Source: Eleusine coracana subsp. coracana
Lineage: Eukaryota > Streptophyta > Magnoliopsida > Poales > Poaceae
Length of the DNA: 64,000 nucleotides
Direction: 5' to 3'
Assembly: GCA_032690845.1 (NCBI GenBank)
Contig: CM064429.1
Coordinates: 13,176,569 to 13,240,568 of the forward strand
Positions within the stretch are counted from its first letter, which is position 1. Each line of letters starts with the position of its first letter. Position numbers and translations under genes: made by a program. The notes under the pieces were generated by a model that was given only the letters and a program-made list of their open reading frames with translations, ran no database searches and was not told the origin of the DNA. Below are positions 27,296 to 38,570 of the stretch, one piece after another.

Positions 27296-29017
27296 ATGCA
27301 CAGAATACTTCACCTAGACCTCCTCCCACTCAAGAAGAACCTCTTCCTAGACCCAAAGCTATCAACATGGATCATTCACGTGACTTGATCATTGGGAGTC
27401 CATCTCAAGGAGTTAGAACAAGGAGGAATCAATACAAGCCCAACTATGTGAATGTGGGAACTTCTCCCTTGTCTCTATGATTCAACCCACTACCATTGAT
27501 GAAGCTATGGATGATCACAAGTTGGTAATGGCTATGCTAGAAGAGTTGAACAAATTCAAGAGGTGCAAAGTGTGAAAACTTGTTGAGAGGCCCAAGAACC
27601 ATAATGTTGTTGGCACCAAGTGAGTCTTCAAGATTAAAAAAGATGAGAAAGGGGCCATTTTCAAGAACAAGGCTCACCTGGTAGGTTTGGGATAATCTCA
27701 AGTGGCGGGTATTGACTTTGAAGAAACATTTGCTCTTGTGGCCCATCTTGAAGAAATTCAAATCTTACTTGCCTATGCACCACACAATGGCTTCAAGCTC
27801 TATCAAATGGATGTGAATAGTGCTTTCTTGAATGGAGAGATCAATTAGAAAGTCTATGTGAAACAACCTCCGGGGTTTGAGGACCCTAAACATCCAAGAC
27901 ATGTGTACAAATTGAAGAAAGCTCTCTATGGCCTCAAGCGAGCACCAATGGCATGGTATGAACATTTGAAGAACTTCCTTCTCAAGAATGGCTTCAAAAT
28001 TGGAAGTATTGACAACACCTTGTTCACAAGACATGTTGGAAACGACCTCCTTGTGTGCTAAATCTATGTGGATGATGTCATCTATGGGTCAACCAATGAG
28101 ACGTTCAATGAAAAGTTCCAGGAGATGATGGCTAGGGAATTCCAAATGTTAATGATTGGAGAATTACATATGTTCCTTGGTTTTCAAGTCAAACAATTGA
28201 GAGAAGGGAACTTCATCTATCAAGAGAGGTATATCAAGGATCTTCTCAAGAGAATCAACATGGAGAATTGCAAGCCTTTGCACATACTATGGAAACAAGC
28301 AAACCCTTGGATGATGATGCAAAGGGTAAACCGGTAAACCCCAAGCTCTATAGATCAATGATTGGGTCTTTGCTCTATCTCACCGCCGCAAGACCAGACA
28401 TCATGTTTAGTGTGTGCTTATATGCACGCTATCAAGCAAATTCAAAGGAGTCACATTTGAAGGCCATGAAGAGGATACTTAGATACCTCAAGTACACACC
28501 TACCATGGGATTATGGTATCCTAAAGGAACAAACTTTGAGTTACTTGGGTATTCGGATTCGGACTTCATGGGATGCAAAGCACATAGAAAGAGCACATCA
28601 GGAGGTTGCCAATTTCTTGGAATATCTCTTATATCTTGTAGCTCAAAGAAGCAAAACTCGGTGGGTCTATCTACAGCCGAAGCAGAGTATATTGTGGCAG
28701 GAGCGTGTTGTGCTCAACTTCTCTACATGAGGCAAACTCTCTCGGATTGTGGCCTCAACTTCACTCAAATGCCATTATATTGTGATAGTGAAGCGGCAAT
28801 CAAAATGGCTCTCAAAACTAGAGATCATGGCCATGCAAAGGATATTCAAGTCAAGCATCATTTCATAAGAGACCATGTTGAGAAGAAGGACATGGAGTTG
28901 GTGAGTGTACGGACTCATGAACAATTGGCGGATATCTTCACCAAGCCACTTGACGAGAAGACCTTCAACAAGCTAAGCGGAGAACCCAACGTTCTCAACC
29001 TTTCAAACTCCACATGA
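27296..29017 (+). pseudogene. Copia RT and RNase H, broken
   Basis: The frame resumes exactly after one TSD copy with DHSRDLIIGSPSQGVRTRR, the conserved segment before copia RT. RT follows with several stops (for example 27478 and 27576). The catalytic YVDDVIYG lies at about 28062-28087, just after an in-frame stop. A frameshift near 28300 leads into a long open RNase H part (to 29017) with GYSDSDFMGC, STSGGCQFLG, LSTAEAEYIV and LADIFTKPL, all typical of copia RNase H. It would copy and degrade the RNA template, but it is inactive here because of the stops. Confidence 0.88.
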
Positions 29018-30105
29018 GTAACCCTAAAGCTTGTCTCTTGTAAATTTGTTTAGCTTTTGTTTGTTTTCTTTGTTCTTTCTGTCTTTGTTTTGTGCTTGTT
29101 TCTCTTCTTCTTGTAGATCAACTTCGGACCTCCATAAGATAGCAATGGACATGGGTTAATCTTGGGAAGGTGGTTCATGGTATAGTCAAGGCTTTGAAGA
29201 ATAGTCCATTGTGAGTTGGCTCAAGAAGGGAACAACTCATCGTTGGCACTTTGGTTTGTAGCCTTTATCTCTCTTTCTTTTCGCATTACATCATGCATTT
29301 TGCTTCGTGATACCATACATGCTTCCAAGCATGTTTCTAGGGGGAGTTGCTTATTTACAATATAAGTATATGACCCTCTAGATGATCACATAGTGATCTT
29401 TGTGCTTCATGCCATTTGACTCATGTTGAAACAAGATCCAAAGTTAAATCTACTCGCGCGGCTCAAAGACAAGTGACTCATACATTCCCAACACACTAAT
29501 GACTAACCATTGCATTCTTGAGGAATTTTTTTGTTTAGTCAAGTGTATAAGGGGTGCCGTGGCAGAACACCATCATGACCAAGGAGGAGCACCATGAAAG
29601 GGAGAGTTTCCTAACTCTTTCCATTTGTCATTTGCTCCTTGGTTTTCTTGTGTTTTCTCTTTGGTTTTTGGTGATACGTGACAAAGGGGGAGAAGAACAT
29701 ACAAAGACCCAAAAGCCAAAGCATGTTTGAGAAAAGTACAAAGGGGAGAAGCACATGAAGAAATAGGTGATGGCATAGAAAGGGAAGAAGAACAAGAGAA
29801 GTCATGAAGATCACATGAAGGAGAGATGACCAAATGGAGATAATCAAGACAAAGGTGCATGTCTACAACAACAATGAACATCTACACCGACATGAACATC
29901 TACGTCCATGGTAGTTCTCCGTCAACACCTAGCACATTCTGAGCGGGATGACCAAATGGACCAAGGTAATTTTCAAACCTTTCTTTTCTCTTGGTTCCTC
30001 ATTTTCGTTCGAGTCTTTTGCCCCTCCCTTTTTATTCTTTCGGGACTCATTCATTTTGGATCATCATAAGTAGTGGTTGTCATCCATCACCAAAAAGAGG
30101 GAGAT
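29018..30105 (+). other. Copia 3' region with multiple polypurine tracts
   Basis: No gene is supported in this 1.1 kb. It contains repeated purine tracts: CTAGGGGGAG (29337), ACAAAGGGGGAGAAG (29681), ACAAAGGGGAGAAG (29738), and AAAAAGAGGGAGA immediately before the LTR. Multiple PPTs upstream of the 3' LTR are a known Sirevirus feature. Confidence 0.7.
30092..30105 (+). other. Copia polypurine tract adjoining the 3' LTR
   Basis: AAAAAGAGGGAGA followed directly by the LTR start TGTAAGG. Confidence 0.8.
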
Positions 30106-32044
30106 TGTAAGGTTTATGACGATTGAGGTCACCCCAAGGTATGAATGTTTTGGTGATGAATAACAAACATGAAATGTGACTAATGCCTACATGAGTGTTG
30201 TGCGTGTAGAAAACCTTTTCTACTCTATGATGATTGTAGACGGTTGCCTTGGCGATGGATGATAATGACCACAACATGGAGGCTTGATGAGCATGATAGA
30301 GTCAAAGGGTTGATGGAGACGGATCAAGGCTAAGGACAAGCTATAGAGCAAGTGTTTGGAACACTTGTCTAGTTGTTAGAGCTTTGAGTCCATAGGAAAA
30401 ATCAGACTATCAAGGGGGTCTAGGTCATGTCTCTTTAGGTCATGCTAGTCGGTGATGTGCATGGATGCTCAGTGAAATCATAGGCACTAGGTGACAGTGG
30501 AGAGGCCAAAGAGCTGTTCGGAGAAGCTGGGAAACAAAAGTCAAGCAAGGATGAGAAGTTTTAGCTTCTGGACAGCGTGACTGGATAGAGGGGTCAGTGG
30601 AGACCGACTATATGGTCACTAGGAGATCAAAGAGCAGTCTGCGATAAGTTTGTCAGCATGAAGGCCTGTACTAACTGGACGGTACGGTCGGCAGACCAGA
30701 CGGTATGGTCTGTATGGAAGTGGCTCGGGACAGAAGATGCAGAAAATGGTGATCTTTGCAATGGAGAGAGAAGGAAGTGACCGGACGGTCCGGTCCACTG
30801 ACCGGATGGTCCAGTCAGCATGAAAGTCGCCCGAGTATAGGAAGTTGTCAATTCTGGAGAGCCGTTATAGAGAGACCGCACGGTCTGGTCTGGCAGTGAC
30901 CGGACAGTCCGATCAGTAGGTCCAAAAGGGTGATTTCGTGGAGCAATGACTAGTTGGAGATTGGAAGCCTATATAACTTTGTTGTTGGGGTCTTTGAGAC
31001 TTCTCTTGGCCAGTGGAATACCTAAGAGCATTTGGTAAGGTCCAAGATGAAAAGAGAAGAGCACTAGGAGAGAATATTGGATATCTTGAGATTGCTAGTG
31101 AGAGTAACAAGAGCATCTTTCATATCTAAGGGTAGGGTGTCCTCGAGGGTGTGATGTAGGTTGTTACTCTTGGTCTATGGTGAGACCTAGACCTGTTAGG
31201 TGTCAGTGATGGAGCCTATCATGATCGGTTATGAAGGTCATCACACGTTTGTACACGGTTTGAGCCCGTCGTTGAAAGGGGCATCGCTAGTGAGGGCCCG
31301 TGTCGGCTCAGGGAGTCCGACAAGTTCTCGATGGAGGTGAGCTTGTGCCTTGGTGGCAGCGGTGACGCAACCGTGTCTTCACTCTAAGAGTGATTGCGGG
31401 CTCGTGTGCGAGAACTCCACTTGGTGGCGGGAGGGACCGGTACTCCGGTGGGAGTGGTCCAACGAGGAGTAGTGGAAGGTGCCATCCTTCTAAGACCTCG
31501 AGAAAAAATGTCATGAGCCATCTCTTACTCTACTCCTTACTTTGATGCCTTTACCTTTCGCATTCATATACCATTCTATTCATGCCTGTGTGCTTACCTT
31601 GCTCTTATTGATTACCTTATAGACTTGCATGAATAGGCTTCTTTACTTGCTAGTTGTGCTTAGCTTTCACTTGATCACTAGCATGTTTAGGAGTTGCTTT
31701 GGCTTGATTGATCACCCTAGTTTGGATCATGCTTTTCATGCTTGTGTGCTTATCTTGTACTTGATGATCTAGAAGCACTTGCATGAGTAGGCTCCTTTGC
31801 TTGCTTGTTGTGTGCTTCGGCTTGTCTTTGATTACTAGGTTGCATAGGAGTTCATTGGCCCGTGTGTGTGATCCACTAGTATACTTAGGTTGTCCTTCCT
31901 TTCATAGGGTTATCTTGCTAGTGTGTTCACCACTAGAATTGTGTAGGAGTTGTTTAAGTGGTCATTTTTAGTAATTGGCAAATTAGGTAAATAGTTTGAG
32001 TTCCCGATTCACCCCCCCCCTCTCTGGGTCACTCTATCCTTTCA
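30106..32044 (+). repeat. Copia 3' LTR
   Basis: 1939 bp from TGTAAGGTTTATGACG to CCTTTCA. The right part aligns with the 5' LTR pieces. TATATAA lies at 30970-30976, a palindrome-rich segment at 30670-30915, and a C-run just before the end. Confidence 0.87.
30670..30915. repeat. Cluster of GACGGTCCGGTC-type palindromic words in copia LTR
   Basis: Variants such as GGACGGTACGGTC, GACGGTATGGTC, GACCGGACGGTCCGGTC and GACCGCACGGTCTGGTC recur several times just upstream of the TATA box. Confidence 0.75.
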
Positions 32045-33090
32045 AGAACACACGATTTTTCCTGCCACTCTCGCCATTGTCCACTATGCTGCCACATCGT
32101 CTTCCCATCCCGCCGCCCACGTGCCATCAGTACCGGAAGAGTAGGTCTCTGGAGCCCACGTGTCCTCGTGTCCTTGCATAGGGTAGGGGACGTATCAGAT
32201 TTTTGGGAAGCGCCATCATGACTGATTGCTTGTGATCTGATCCGCATCCTCTTCATCGACTGATTGCCTACATCTGCATCACCTTCTTCATTGACGGATC
32301 AGACTCTACAACGACCATCACCGGAGCGCTTCCCTGTAAGTTGTGTCTTAACATCTTGCGATGATTACATCGAGTGATCTAGGCCTTGTCCCTGGATTGT
32401 TGCTAGTCACTATGATTAGCATTTGTTCCAGGTTTATGTCTTATGATCCACTAGTACACGTGACTAAAATAGGAGCTTTCTTGATGTTTGGATGCCTAGA
32501 TTACGTGTTGTTTCTCTAAACTGTAATTAGTTTCCAACAACCAAATCTTCAAACTGCACTGAAGCAAGCAATCCAACACCGAGCAATATACTTTATTGTA
32601 CACAACAACGCACAATCGTATGATTTTACATGCAACCTTCAACTGGCTTCTTTATTCTCAGACCATATGATAGCCAACAATTATGCAAAGTTGGTTGTAG
32701 TATACCCGTCAGACAAATCGCTCCCTGTGAATTCCATCAAGGATCACCCCTGACTCTTTTGGGGTTGAACCTCTCCATTAAGTGAATAGTACAATAGTAC
32801 ATGAGGGAAGTCCACAAGTTATATACGGCAGGTCAACGGTCATAGGTTACCAAATAAGATTCTATTTCTATAGCATGTTACATAGGAGATCAAGCTACTT
32901 TAGTTCTAGTGAACTGAATTTATATATTATTGATGAAACATTTTGTATACTTTTTGCAGTATCATTAAATGCCAGCTCAATGCTCGCTTTTTGGTTATTT
33001 TTCATTAGTCTAAAAATAGTTGAAACATGTATGTTTTTAAGAATTTAGAGTGAAATTTGAATGCCAAGAAGTTGTTTGTTACGAAGTACT
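32045..33090. other. Unassigned sequence between two elements
   Basis: About 1 kb between the copia 3' LTR and the Tat LTR. I see no convincing gene, terminal repeat or TSD. The left 300 bp are GC-rich and include TTCCCTGTAAGTT, which would suit a splice donor; the rest is AT-rich. It may be host intergenic DNA or an unrecognised element remnant. Confidence 0.4.
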
Positions 33091-33814
33091 TGTTGAGATA
33101 CGACATTCTCATTGCTCTTCCCAAATGCGACTTGTTCTGGGAGTATGTTTCCATTGTTTCATATATTACATATTATCTGAACTGGTAGACTTTACATTGT
33201 GATGTATTCAGTCAATTAGCAGTGATCTGTCATAAAATCAATACGATGTGATCATGGCTCCTAGAGAGCTTTATGAGTCATGCATGATCATCTCGGAGGA
33301 CACAAAGTGGAACGATGGGTTCCCTTCACGTATTCCCAAAAAGATTTGTCCCCTTACTAGCAGGTAGGGGTGCTCTATTTATAGGCCCGTACTTAGGTGA
33401 TATACAAATGACCATTCTACCCCTATTTACCTGCTACATTCCACGAATATTCCGTACAATATGGTCACAAAAAGCAAATCGGTCATTTCGGAGGTCCTTG
33501 GTGCCCTTCCTTGATACGCACGCCATCGTGCATCCTTATGCCATGTGTCACTTTCCATATGCAGTGTCGAGGCTTGCTTTGGGTTTAGTCTCATCCTTCG
33601 AAGATGTTATGGTAACCCTCGAAGGGCTTTGTGACCTTCGAGTGTCGTCATCTTCTTTCTGCCTGCACCAACCGCTCGGCACTCTCGGACCTTCGATTGG
33701 TACCTGCGCTGTGAAGTCAAGTCTAACAATAGAACTCTAAGGTTAGCCTTAGTGTTGTGCTTGGCCCCACTTCGATGGGCCTCGAAGGGTGGCCCACAAG
33801 GTGGTCCTCCAACA
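33091..33814 (-). repeat. Probable Tat 3' LTR
   Basis: The right edge is clear: CTCCAACA followed by a purine-tract complement. The left edge is placed at TGTTGAGATACG because it forms TGTTG/CAACA ends; this gives 724 bp. A minus-strand TATA (CTATAAATAG) at 33375-33384 fits an LTR promoter. Confidence 0.6.
33375..33384 (-). promoter_or_regulatory. TATA box of Tat LTR
   Basis: CTATAAATAG on the minus strand in a GC-rich context. Confidence 0.55.
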
Positions 33815-33829
33815 GTAGCCCCTCGAGGG
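33815..33829 (-). other. Tat polypurine tract
   Basis: CCCTCGAGGGGCTAC on the minus strand, directly before TGTTGGAGG. Confidence 0.6.
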
Positions 33830-34197
33830 ATCACCTCTCCAAAACGCCACCCTCGAGCATCGAAGTTGGGTTGCGCGAAGTGTGCTTAACAACGGGAATC
33901 TAGGGTTTGAACGATATTTTTAGGGTGTGCGCCTATAAAACGAGAGCGACCATGATAGAAAATTATTTTTACTGCTCATGTGTCCTTGTGCTTTGGTGAT
34001 GTTTACAATTATGACTCAGGAAAGAACGATCGCTGTTTTCGAAAGTGAGTCTACCTTCGGTAGTTCGCCTAACTCTCTCAAAGGTAACATTTGGCTATTC
34101 GATCACCTCGTCCGTTCATATTCTACCATTATCCTTTAAGTACTGTGTTCTCGAATCACGAGCTTCCATAGTAAATGCTGATTCGTTTTCATCCAAC

Positions 34198-34205
34198 TAT
34201 ATAAA
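34198..34205 (+). promoter_or_regulatory. Candidate TATA box of the antisense gene
   Basis: TATATAAA followed by TGGGGGTCGG on the plus strand, about 330 bp before the first ATG. A second TATAAAA is at 33934-33940. Confidence 0.45.
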
Positions 34206-34428
34206 TGGGGGTCGGGGTTAGAATTTTACGAAGCTTTCTTGCTGCTGGTGCTGCTTGCTTTTGCTTGCGTTTGTTTTTTCTAGCGTTTGGTGCTTTGTGG
34301 TTGTTCTGGCTAGAGTTGGTTTCAGTTCGGAGTGTGCTTTAAGCTGCTTGGGTGAATTTTGCTTTGTAGTGTGCTCTGAGTTTACTCCAAGTAATCTTAC
34401 TGCGAGGTTTGTTTTTGTGCTGTTCGAG

Positions 34429-34475
34429 GTATGCTTTCATGATCTGACTAATTTTGTTGCTCTTTTTGTTTTCAG
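34429..34475 (+). other. Possible 5' leader intron of the antisense gene
   Basis: CGAG|GTATGC ... TTGTTTTCAG|GATC. At 47 bp it is short for a plant intron, and an earlier donor (AAGTAATC at 34390) is an alternative. Confidence 0.35.
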
Positions 34476-34533
34476 GATCTCGAAGTATGGCTCGAGTCGC
34501 ATAGACAACCCGTGTCAGTGATCATACTTTATA

Positions 34534-34869
34534 ATGGAGTCAACTTCCATCGGACACGGAGGTTACAACTCTCAAGATGAGGCCGACGTGGCCTTTGTTC
34601 AGAGCCTAGAAAACACACTAGGGGCTGATCCTGAGGGTGAGGATCGGGGTCAGCTTCTAGCTGCTGATGAGGAGGCAGACGATGAACACAAAGAAGATGA
34701 CGGGGAAGAGGATGATGAGGAAGAGGATGAGGATAACGAGGAGTTTGCTCCTCAGAATGCCGCGAAGGCTGCAGCGGAGGCCCAAGAGCAAGGGACAAGC
34801 CGCCAATTCCGGACCTCGAGTCCTTCAGAAGAAGATCTTGAGGATGTAGAGGCTGAATTGGGGACTTAA
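34534..34869 (+). pseudogene. Antisense gene, acidic N-terminal fragment
   Basis: 111 residues start MESTSIGHGGYNSQDEADV, then a run of Asp and Glu around residues 40-70 and an Ala/Gln-rich helix. The frame ends in the TAA that is part of the solo-LTR target site, so its link to the next fragment is not clear. Confidence 0.5.
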
Positions 34870-35757
34870 TGATGTGAATAAGGGTTCCTGATCTTCCGAT
34901 AGGTTCTGATAATCTTGATTAAGGCGGAGGCGATACACAAATCGATCCGGCTTCCGAATGACACGTTCTGAACTCCGCAATCACAGCACAACGTCTCCTC
35001 CAGTTATCAACCGTTCAAGAATGATTGACCTCACCGACAAGACTTATCGTTGCCTGCAAATCAAGAACAAAAAAGAATGCAACCAAATTTGCAAGTATAC
35101 GATGAATCTCACAAATTAGAGTCTCACAAACCGATGAAACGGCAAAACTATTATCAACAGAATAATCTAAGCAAAACCCAAACCCTAATGAAGAGGCGGC
35201 AGCTGTATATGAGGACCCTAGGGTCATGCAAGACCAACTGGACGCAGCCCTAAGTGGGCTCAACTTGATACATGGTCCAAACACCGATTACGGTGTCGCA
35301 GCACCAGGACAGATTCTGGAAGTCAATTTGTTTTGGCGATTGCCAAAGGCTCGGGATGAATTCTAACATTGGACCCATTGGGTTGGAAAGGTCCTCTCAT
35401 TATCTTTCCATACATATATAGAATGTCCAAATCTGAGTCCATATGCATCCTGGGTGTCCGTTTTAGTGCAGACTGGTCCTGGGCTCCGAAACAGACTCGA
35501 AGTCGGTTTTGATTGGGCCTCCACCTTGGCTTGGACGTTCTTGCTGGCCCATCACGCCTCCAATCACCTCCCTAGCTATCTCATTATCATCTCCATGGTT
35601 CCTAACAACAATTAATTTATTAGGTAGCAATCTATTCTCAAAACCACATAATAAAAACATTAGAAACGATCTCACCTGTAAATTCAGGTGATGCACATGA
35701 ACTTTCATTTTAGTTGGAGGAGTGTTGTGTGTATCCATGGGTATGATGTACTCATCA
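34870..35757 (-). mobile_element. Solo CRM-like LTR, TSD CTTAA
   Basis: 888 bp, TGATG...CATCA ends, flanked by CTTAA at 34865-34869 and 35758-35762. It belongs to the variant subfamily whose LTR frame reads KMKVHVHHLNLQVRSF in place of GPMTRARARRLN. No internal sequence remains, so it arose by LTR-LTR recombination. Confidence 0.92.
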
Positions 35758-35842
35758 CTTAATCCTAGTAGTGGATTTTGGCCCATAGAGAGGTCATAAG
35801 CGGAAAACTAAGGAGGACGAAGAGCCGAAACTTTGAACCATT

Positions 35843-36649
35843 GTGTTCAGTATGTCTCGACTCGATGCCCCCAAGTTGACAAAGCTTGGTAAGCTAGGCT
35901 GCTTTCTTGCCGGGGGAGCTCGATTAGCTGGTCAAGAGGAGGTTCCATGCCCCAATCGGGACGAGGTTGTGGTCTATGAGGAGCATTTTACTTCAAGCCT
36001 GTGCTTTCCCTGGTCTTCTTTTGTGAAGCAAGTGCTGGATAAGTATAACTTGCAGCTTCATCAAATCAACCCGAACAGAATGGCGATGCTGAGCAAGTTC
36101 GCTTGGGGTATGCTTACTTACCAGGGGAAGCCTGATATCGAGGTCTTTTGCAAATACTACTGCACTCACTATCAACCAAAGCTTATCAAGAATGATGGCG
36201 TCGTTCATGAAGCTGAGTTTGGTTGCGTGACCATCATCCCATGCTTTAGGCGGACTGATTAGTTTATGAAGTGTAGACGTAATCGGTGTGGTGATAAGTT
36301 GCATGAGAGTTGGCTGTATGTCACCGTGGATGGGGAAGAGATACAAGTTTTTCCCCTGGCTTCGAGCCTAACGCCCTGTGAGCCCCAATCTGTGCACAGT
36401 CGAGTGCCACGAGGTTCAAAGGATGATGCTATTTTTTGTGTTACTACCTTCAACTCGAGCGATCGTGACCTCGTTGAAGAGTTTGTGGCCGCGAATGTGT
36501 GGCCTCCAGGTGAAGGATGTACGATTCCTGGTTTTATTCAGAAGAAGATTCCTTCGAGGACCGATGTTACAATTCCATTTATAGAGGTACCAGTGGATAA
36601 ACGAGGCCTTAGCGATGAGGAATTTTTTGGCTTTTGTGCTTTGAGCTAG
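35843..36649 (+). pseudogene. Antisense gene, Transposase_28-like domain
   Basis: Two open parts share one frame, separated by a single TAG at 36260-36262. Residues 1-140 carry the DEVVVYEEHF...LQLHQINPN signature. Residues 141-268 (WLYVTVDGEEIQVFPL ... DKRGLSDEEFFGF) are less familiar. The domain is found in proteins encoded by plant LTR elements; its biochemical role is not established as far as I know. Confidence 0.6.
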
Positions 36650-37413
36650 CGAAGCCATCGTGGGTCCTTATACCCGCAAAGAGCACAAGCATACCTATGA
36701 GTGGACTTCGCATAGCGGTGGGCTTAATCGAGTGTTAACTTTGGCTGGGATAGCTTACCCAGCTCATGTTGTGCCTACCCCGTGGCAGAAGAGAAACCGG
36801 GCTCCCAGAAACCTAGGCTCCGAGGTTGCTGGGGCGAAGAAAAACTAGAAAGGGAAAGGAGTTGCTAGTGCCATTGGCTAGGCTGGTAAGCGAAAGAGGG
36901 ACGAAGATGTGGTAAGAGGCCCTTCGGAGCGTGCTCTTGTTATTGAGCCGCGTTAGGGCTCTTCAAGCTCTTCAGCCCCAGGTTTCCGTGCAATTAGCAA
37001 TGTTATAACCGATAGGGCTACGATTGATGCTTTTGGGAGCAATGATGATGATGATGAAGTCGAGATCCTGACGCCGCCAGCTGCCGCTAATGCCACCCCA
37101 GAGTGTTTAGTTCCATATCCGGAGTTAGTCCTACCTTCGAGCGGTGATGCTGTTGTTCCCGCTGGTTCTGTTGCTGACGCGGAGGTAGCTAAGACCCTGG
37201 CTAATCTTAAGGGAATTTTGCCGCTCGAATGGAGGCTAAACATTCGAAACAGGATTTAGATTTGGCCGACACTGCTCGTCAGATTATTGGCAAGGGATTG
37301 TTGTTCAACGAAGAAGTTAAAGGTTTTACCGACCTGAGAGCGTGATCTGAACTGTGCTCTGCACCTAACTCTTTAATAGCTTCTTGGGCAGAGCAATTCA
37401 AAGCTAAGGACCT

Positions 37414-37521
37414 GTGAGTTAATCTTGCTCACATATTAAGACATGTACGTGAGCATTTGTTTTTTCGATTTTGATTTTGACAACTTACTTGTGTTGTTTC
37501 TGACTTTTTATTTCTTTTCAG
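37414..37521 (+). other. Intron of the antisense gene
   Basis: GGACCT|GTGAGTTAATC ... TTTCTTTTCAG|GCCCACACC, 108 bp, T-rich near the acceptor. Joining the flanks keeps the upstream frame open into a coiled coil (KKLELERVKNLYATENTSLK), whereas the unspliced sequence meets a stop at the donor. Confidence 0.7.
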
Positions 37522-37857
37522 GCCCACACCTTCGCTCGTGTTGCTATTGAAAAAACTAGAGCTTGAAAGGGTGAAAAACCTTTATGCTACAGAGAACACT
37601 TCGCTAAAGGAAAAGGTTGCTTCCCTTCAAACTAAAAACGACACAGCCTTTGTTGAAGCTGCTCGGGCGAAGGTTGATCTGAACACTTCATAGGCTGAAA
37701 TAGCTGAGTTAAAGAAGTCATTGGCTCGCTTCAAGGCTATGGAGGCCAAACAGCGACCCTCGAAGAAGAGAACAAGGCTCTTAAACATCCTAAGTCAACT
37801 CAAAACTACGAGTTTGTTACCCGGGCTATGACTGCTCATCATTAGTATCGTGAAGCT

Positions 37858-38196
37858 TTGGGCTACATGGGTGTTGAACCCATGTCTCTGATTGACGGGT
37901 CTACTGTGAATGAGGAGACATTCTTCAAATGGCTGGAGACTGAATTGAGCGCCCTCCCAAGGGTTATGGACAAGCGTAGCAACTTCGGCTCTCTACATAC
38001 TATTGAGGCCGCCTTCAGATTACTAGAGCGCAAAGGCTGTGATCGCTTCCGAGCTATGCAAAGACGAGATTTTATAATTGGGTCGGATGCTCGGGATAAC
38101 TTGTTCCCAGATGCCATTGCCACCACCAAGCGGCTTGCTCTTAAGTTCTGGCGTGATCACGGTGGCGTGGCTGCTCGTCTGGTTGCCATCGAGAAG
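37858..38196 (+). pseudogene. Antisense gene, conserved C-terminal block
   Basis: Open segment MGYMGVEPMSLIDGSTVNEETF ... WLETELSALPRVMDKRSNFG ... FRAMQRRDFIIG. It follows the coiled coil after a frameshift near 37755 and leads to the second intron. I do not know a named fold. Confidence 0.55.
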
Positions 38197-38282
38197 GTAG
38201 CTTAGGTGTGATATTTACTTGGTGTGCTTGACTTTGACTTTCTTTGATGTTTAGAAGTTGATTACTTGTTTTGTCTAGCTAG
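38197..38282 (+). other. Second intron of the antisense gene
   Basis: GAGAAG|GTAGCTTAG ... TTTTGTCTAGCTAG|GCTCGC, 86 bp. Splicing bypasses an in-frame TAG and continues into an Ala/Arg/Asp-rich helix (ARDARDAAQDARKML). Confidence 0.65.
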
Positions 38283-38570
38283 GCTCGCGATGCTCGTGAT
38301 GCTGCTCAAGACGCTAGAAAAATGCTTCAAAGGGCGGGGACAGTCGGAAGGAGAATGCCTCAACGTCAGATGTGCCAAGGGATGGGGGGCACCTGACGAG
38401 GTTTAGCATTTGCCTCGAGCTGATGTTTGCCGGTTGAACATGTATTTTGAGTGGCGGGAGGCTGATTTTTGTAAAAAACAACTTTAATACTTGTTTTTGG
38501 ACCTGCACAAGTGCCAGATGAACCGCTTGCGTAGGGTGATGAAGATACATCTTCTAGCGAGTCCTCCGTA

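Larger units (their letters stand above)
4982..32044 (+). mobile_element. Ty1/copia Sirevirus-type element, interrupted by several insertions
   Basis: The plus-strand order is truncated 5' LTR, PBS, gag, protease, integrase, RT, RNase H, a purine-rich 3' region and a complete 3' LTR. This is the copia order, with integrase before RT. Repeated polypurine tracts before the 3' LTR and the long LTR point to the Sirevirus (SIRE/Maximus) lineage. Insertions at 1-4981, 5390-7502 and 11377-27290 interrupt it. All pol modules carry stops or frameshifts, so it is inactive. Confidence 0.85.

Noticed and set aside
29573..29881. Minus-strand 102-codon frame
   Set aside because: It overlaps the purine-tract region of the copia element, has no recognisable domain and is antisense.
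34534..34869. Host acidic nuclear protein gene
   Set aside because: Acidic run and direction fit a host gene, but it lies between a Tat LTR and other parts of the antisense frame, so an element origin is more likely.
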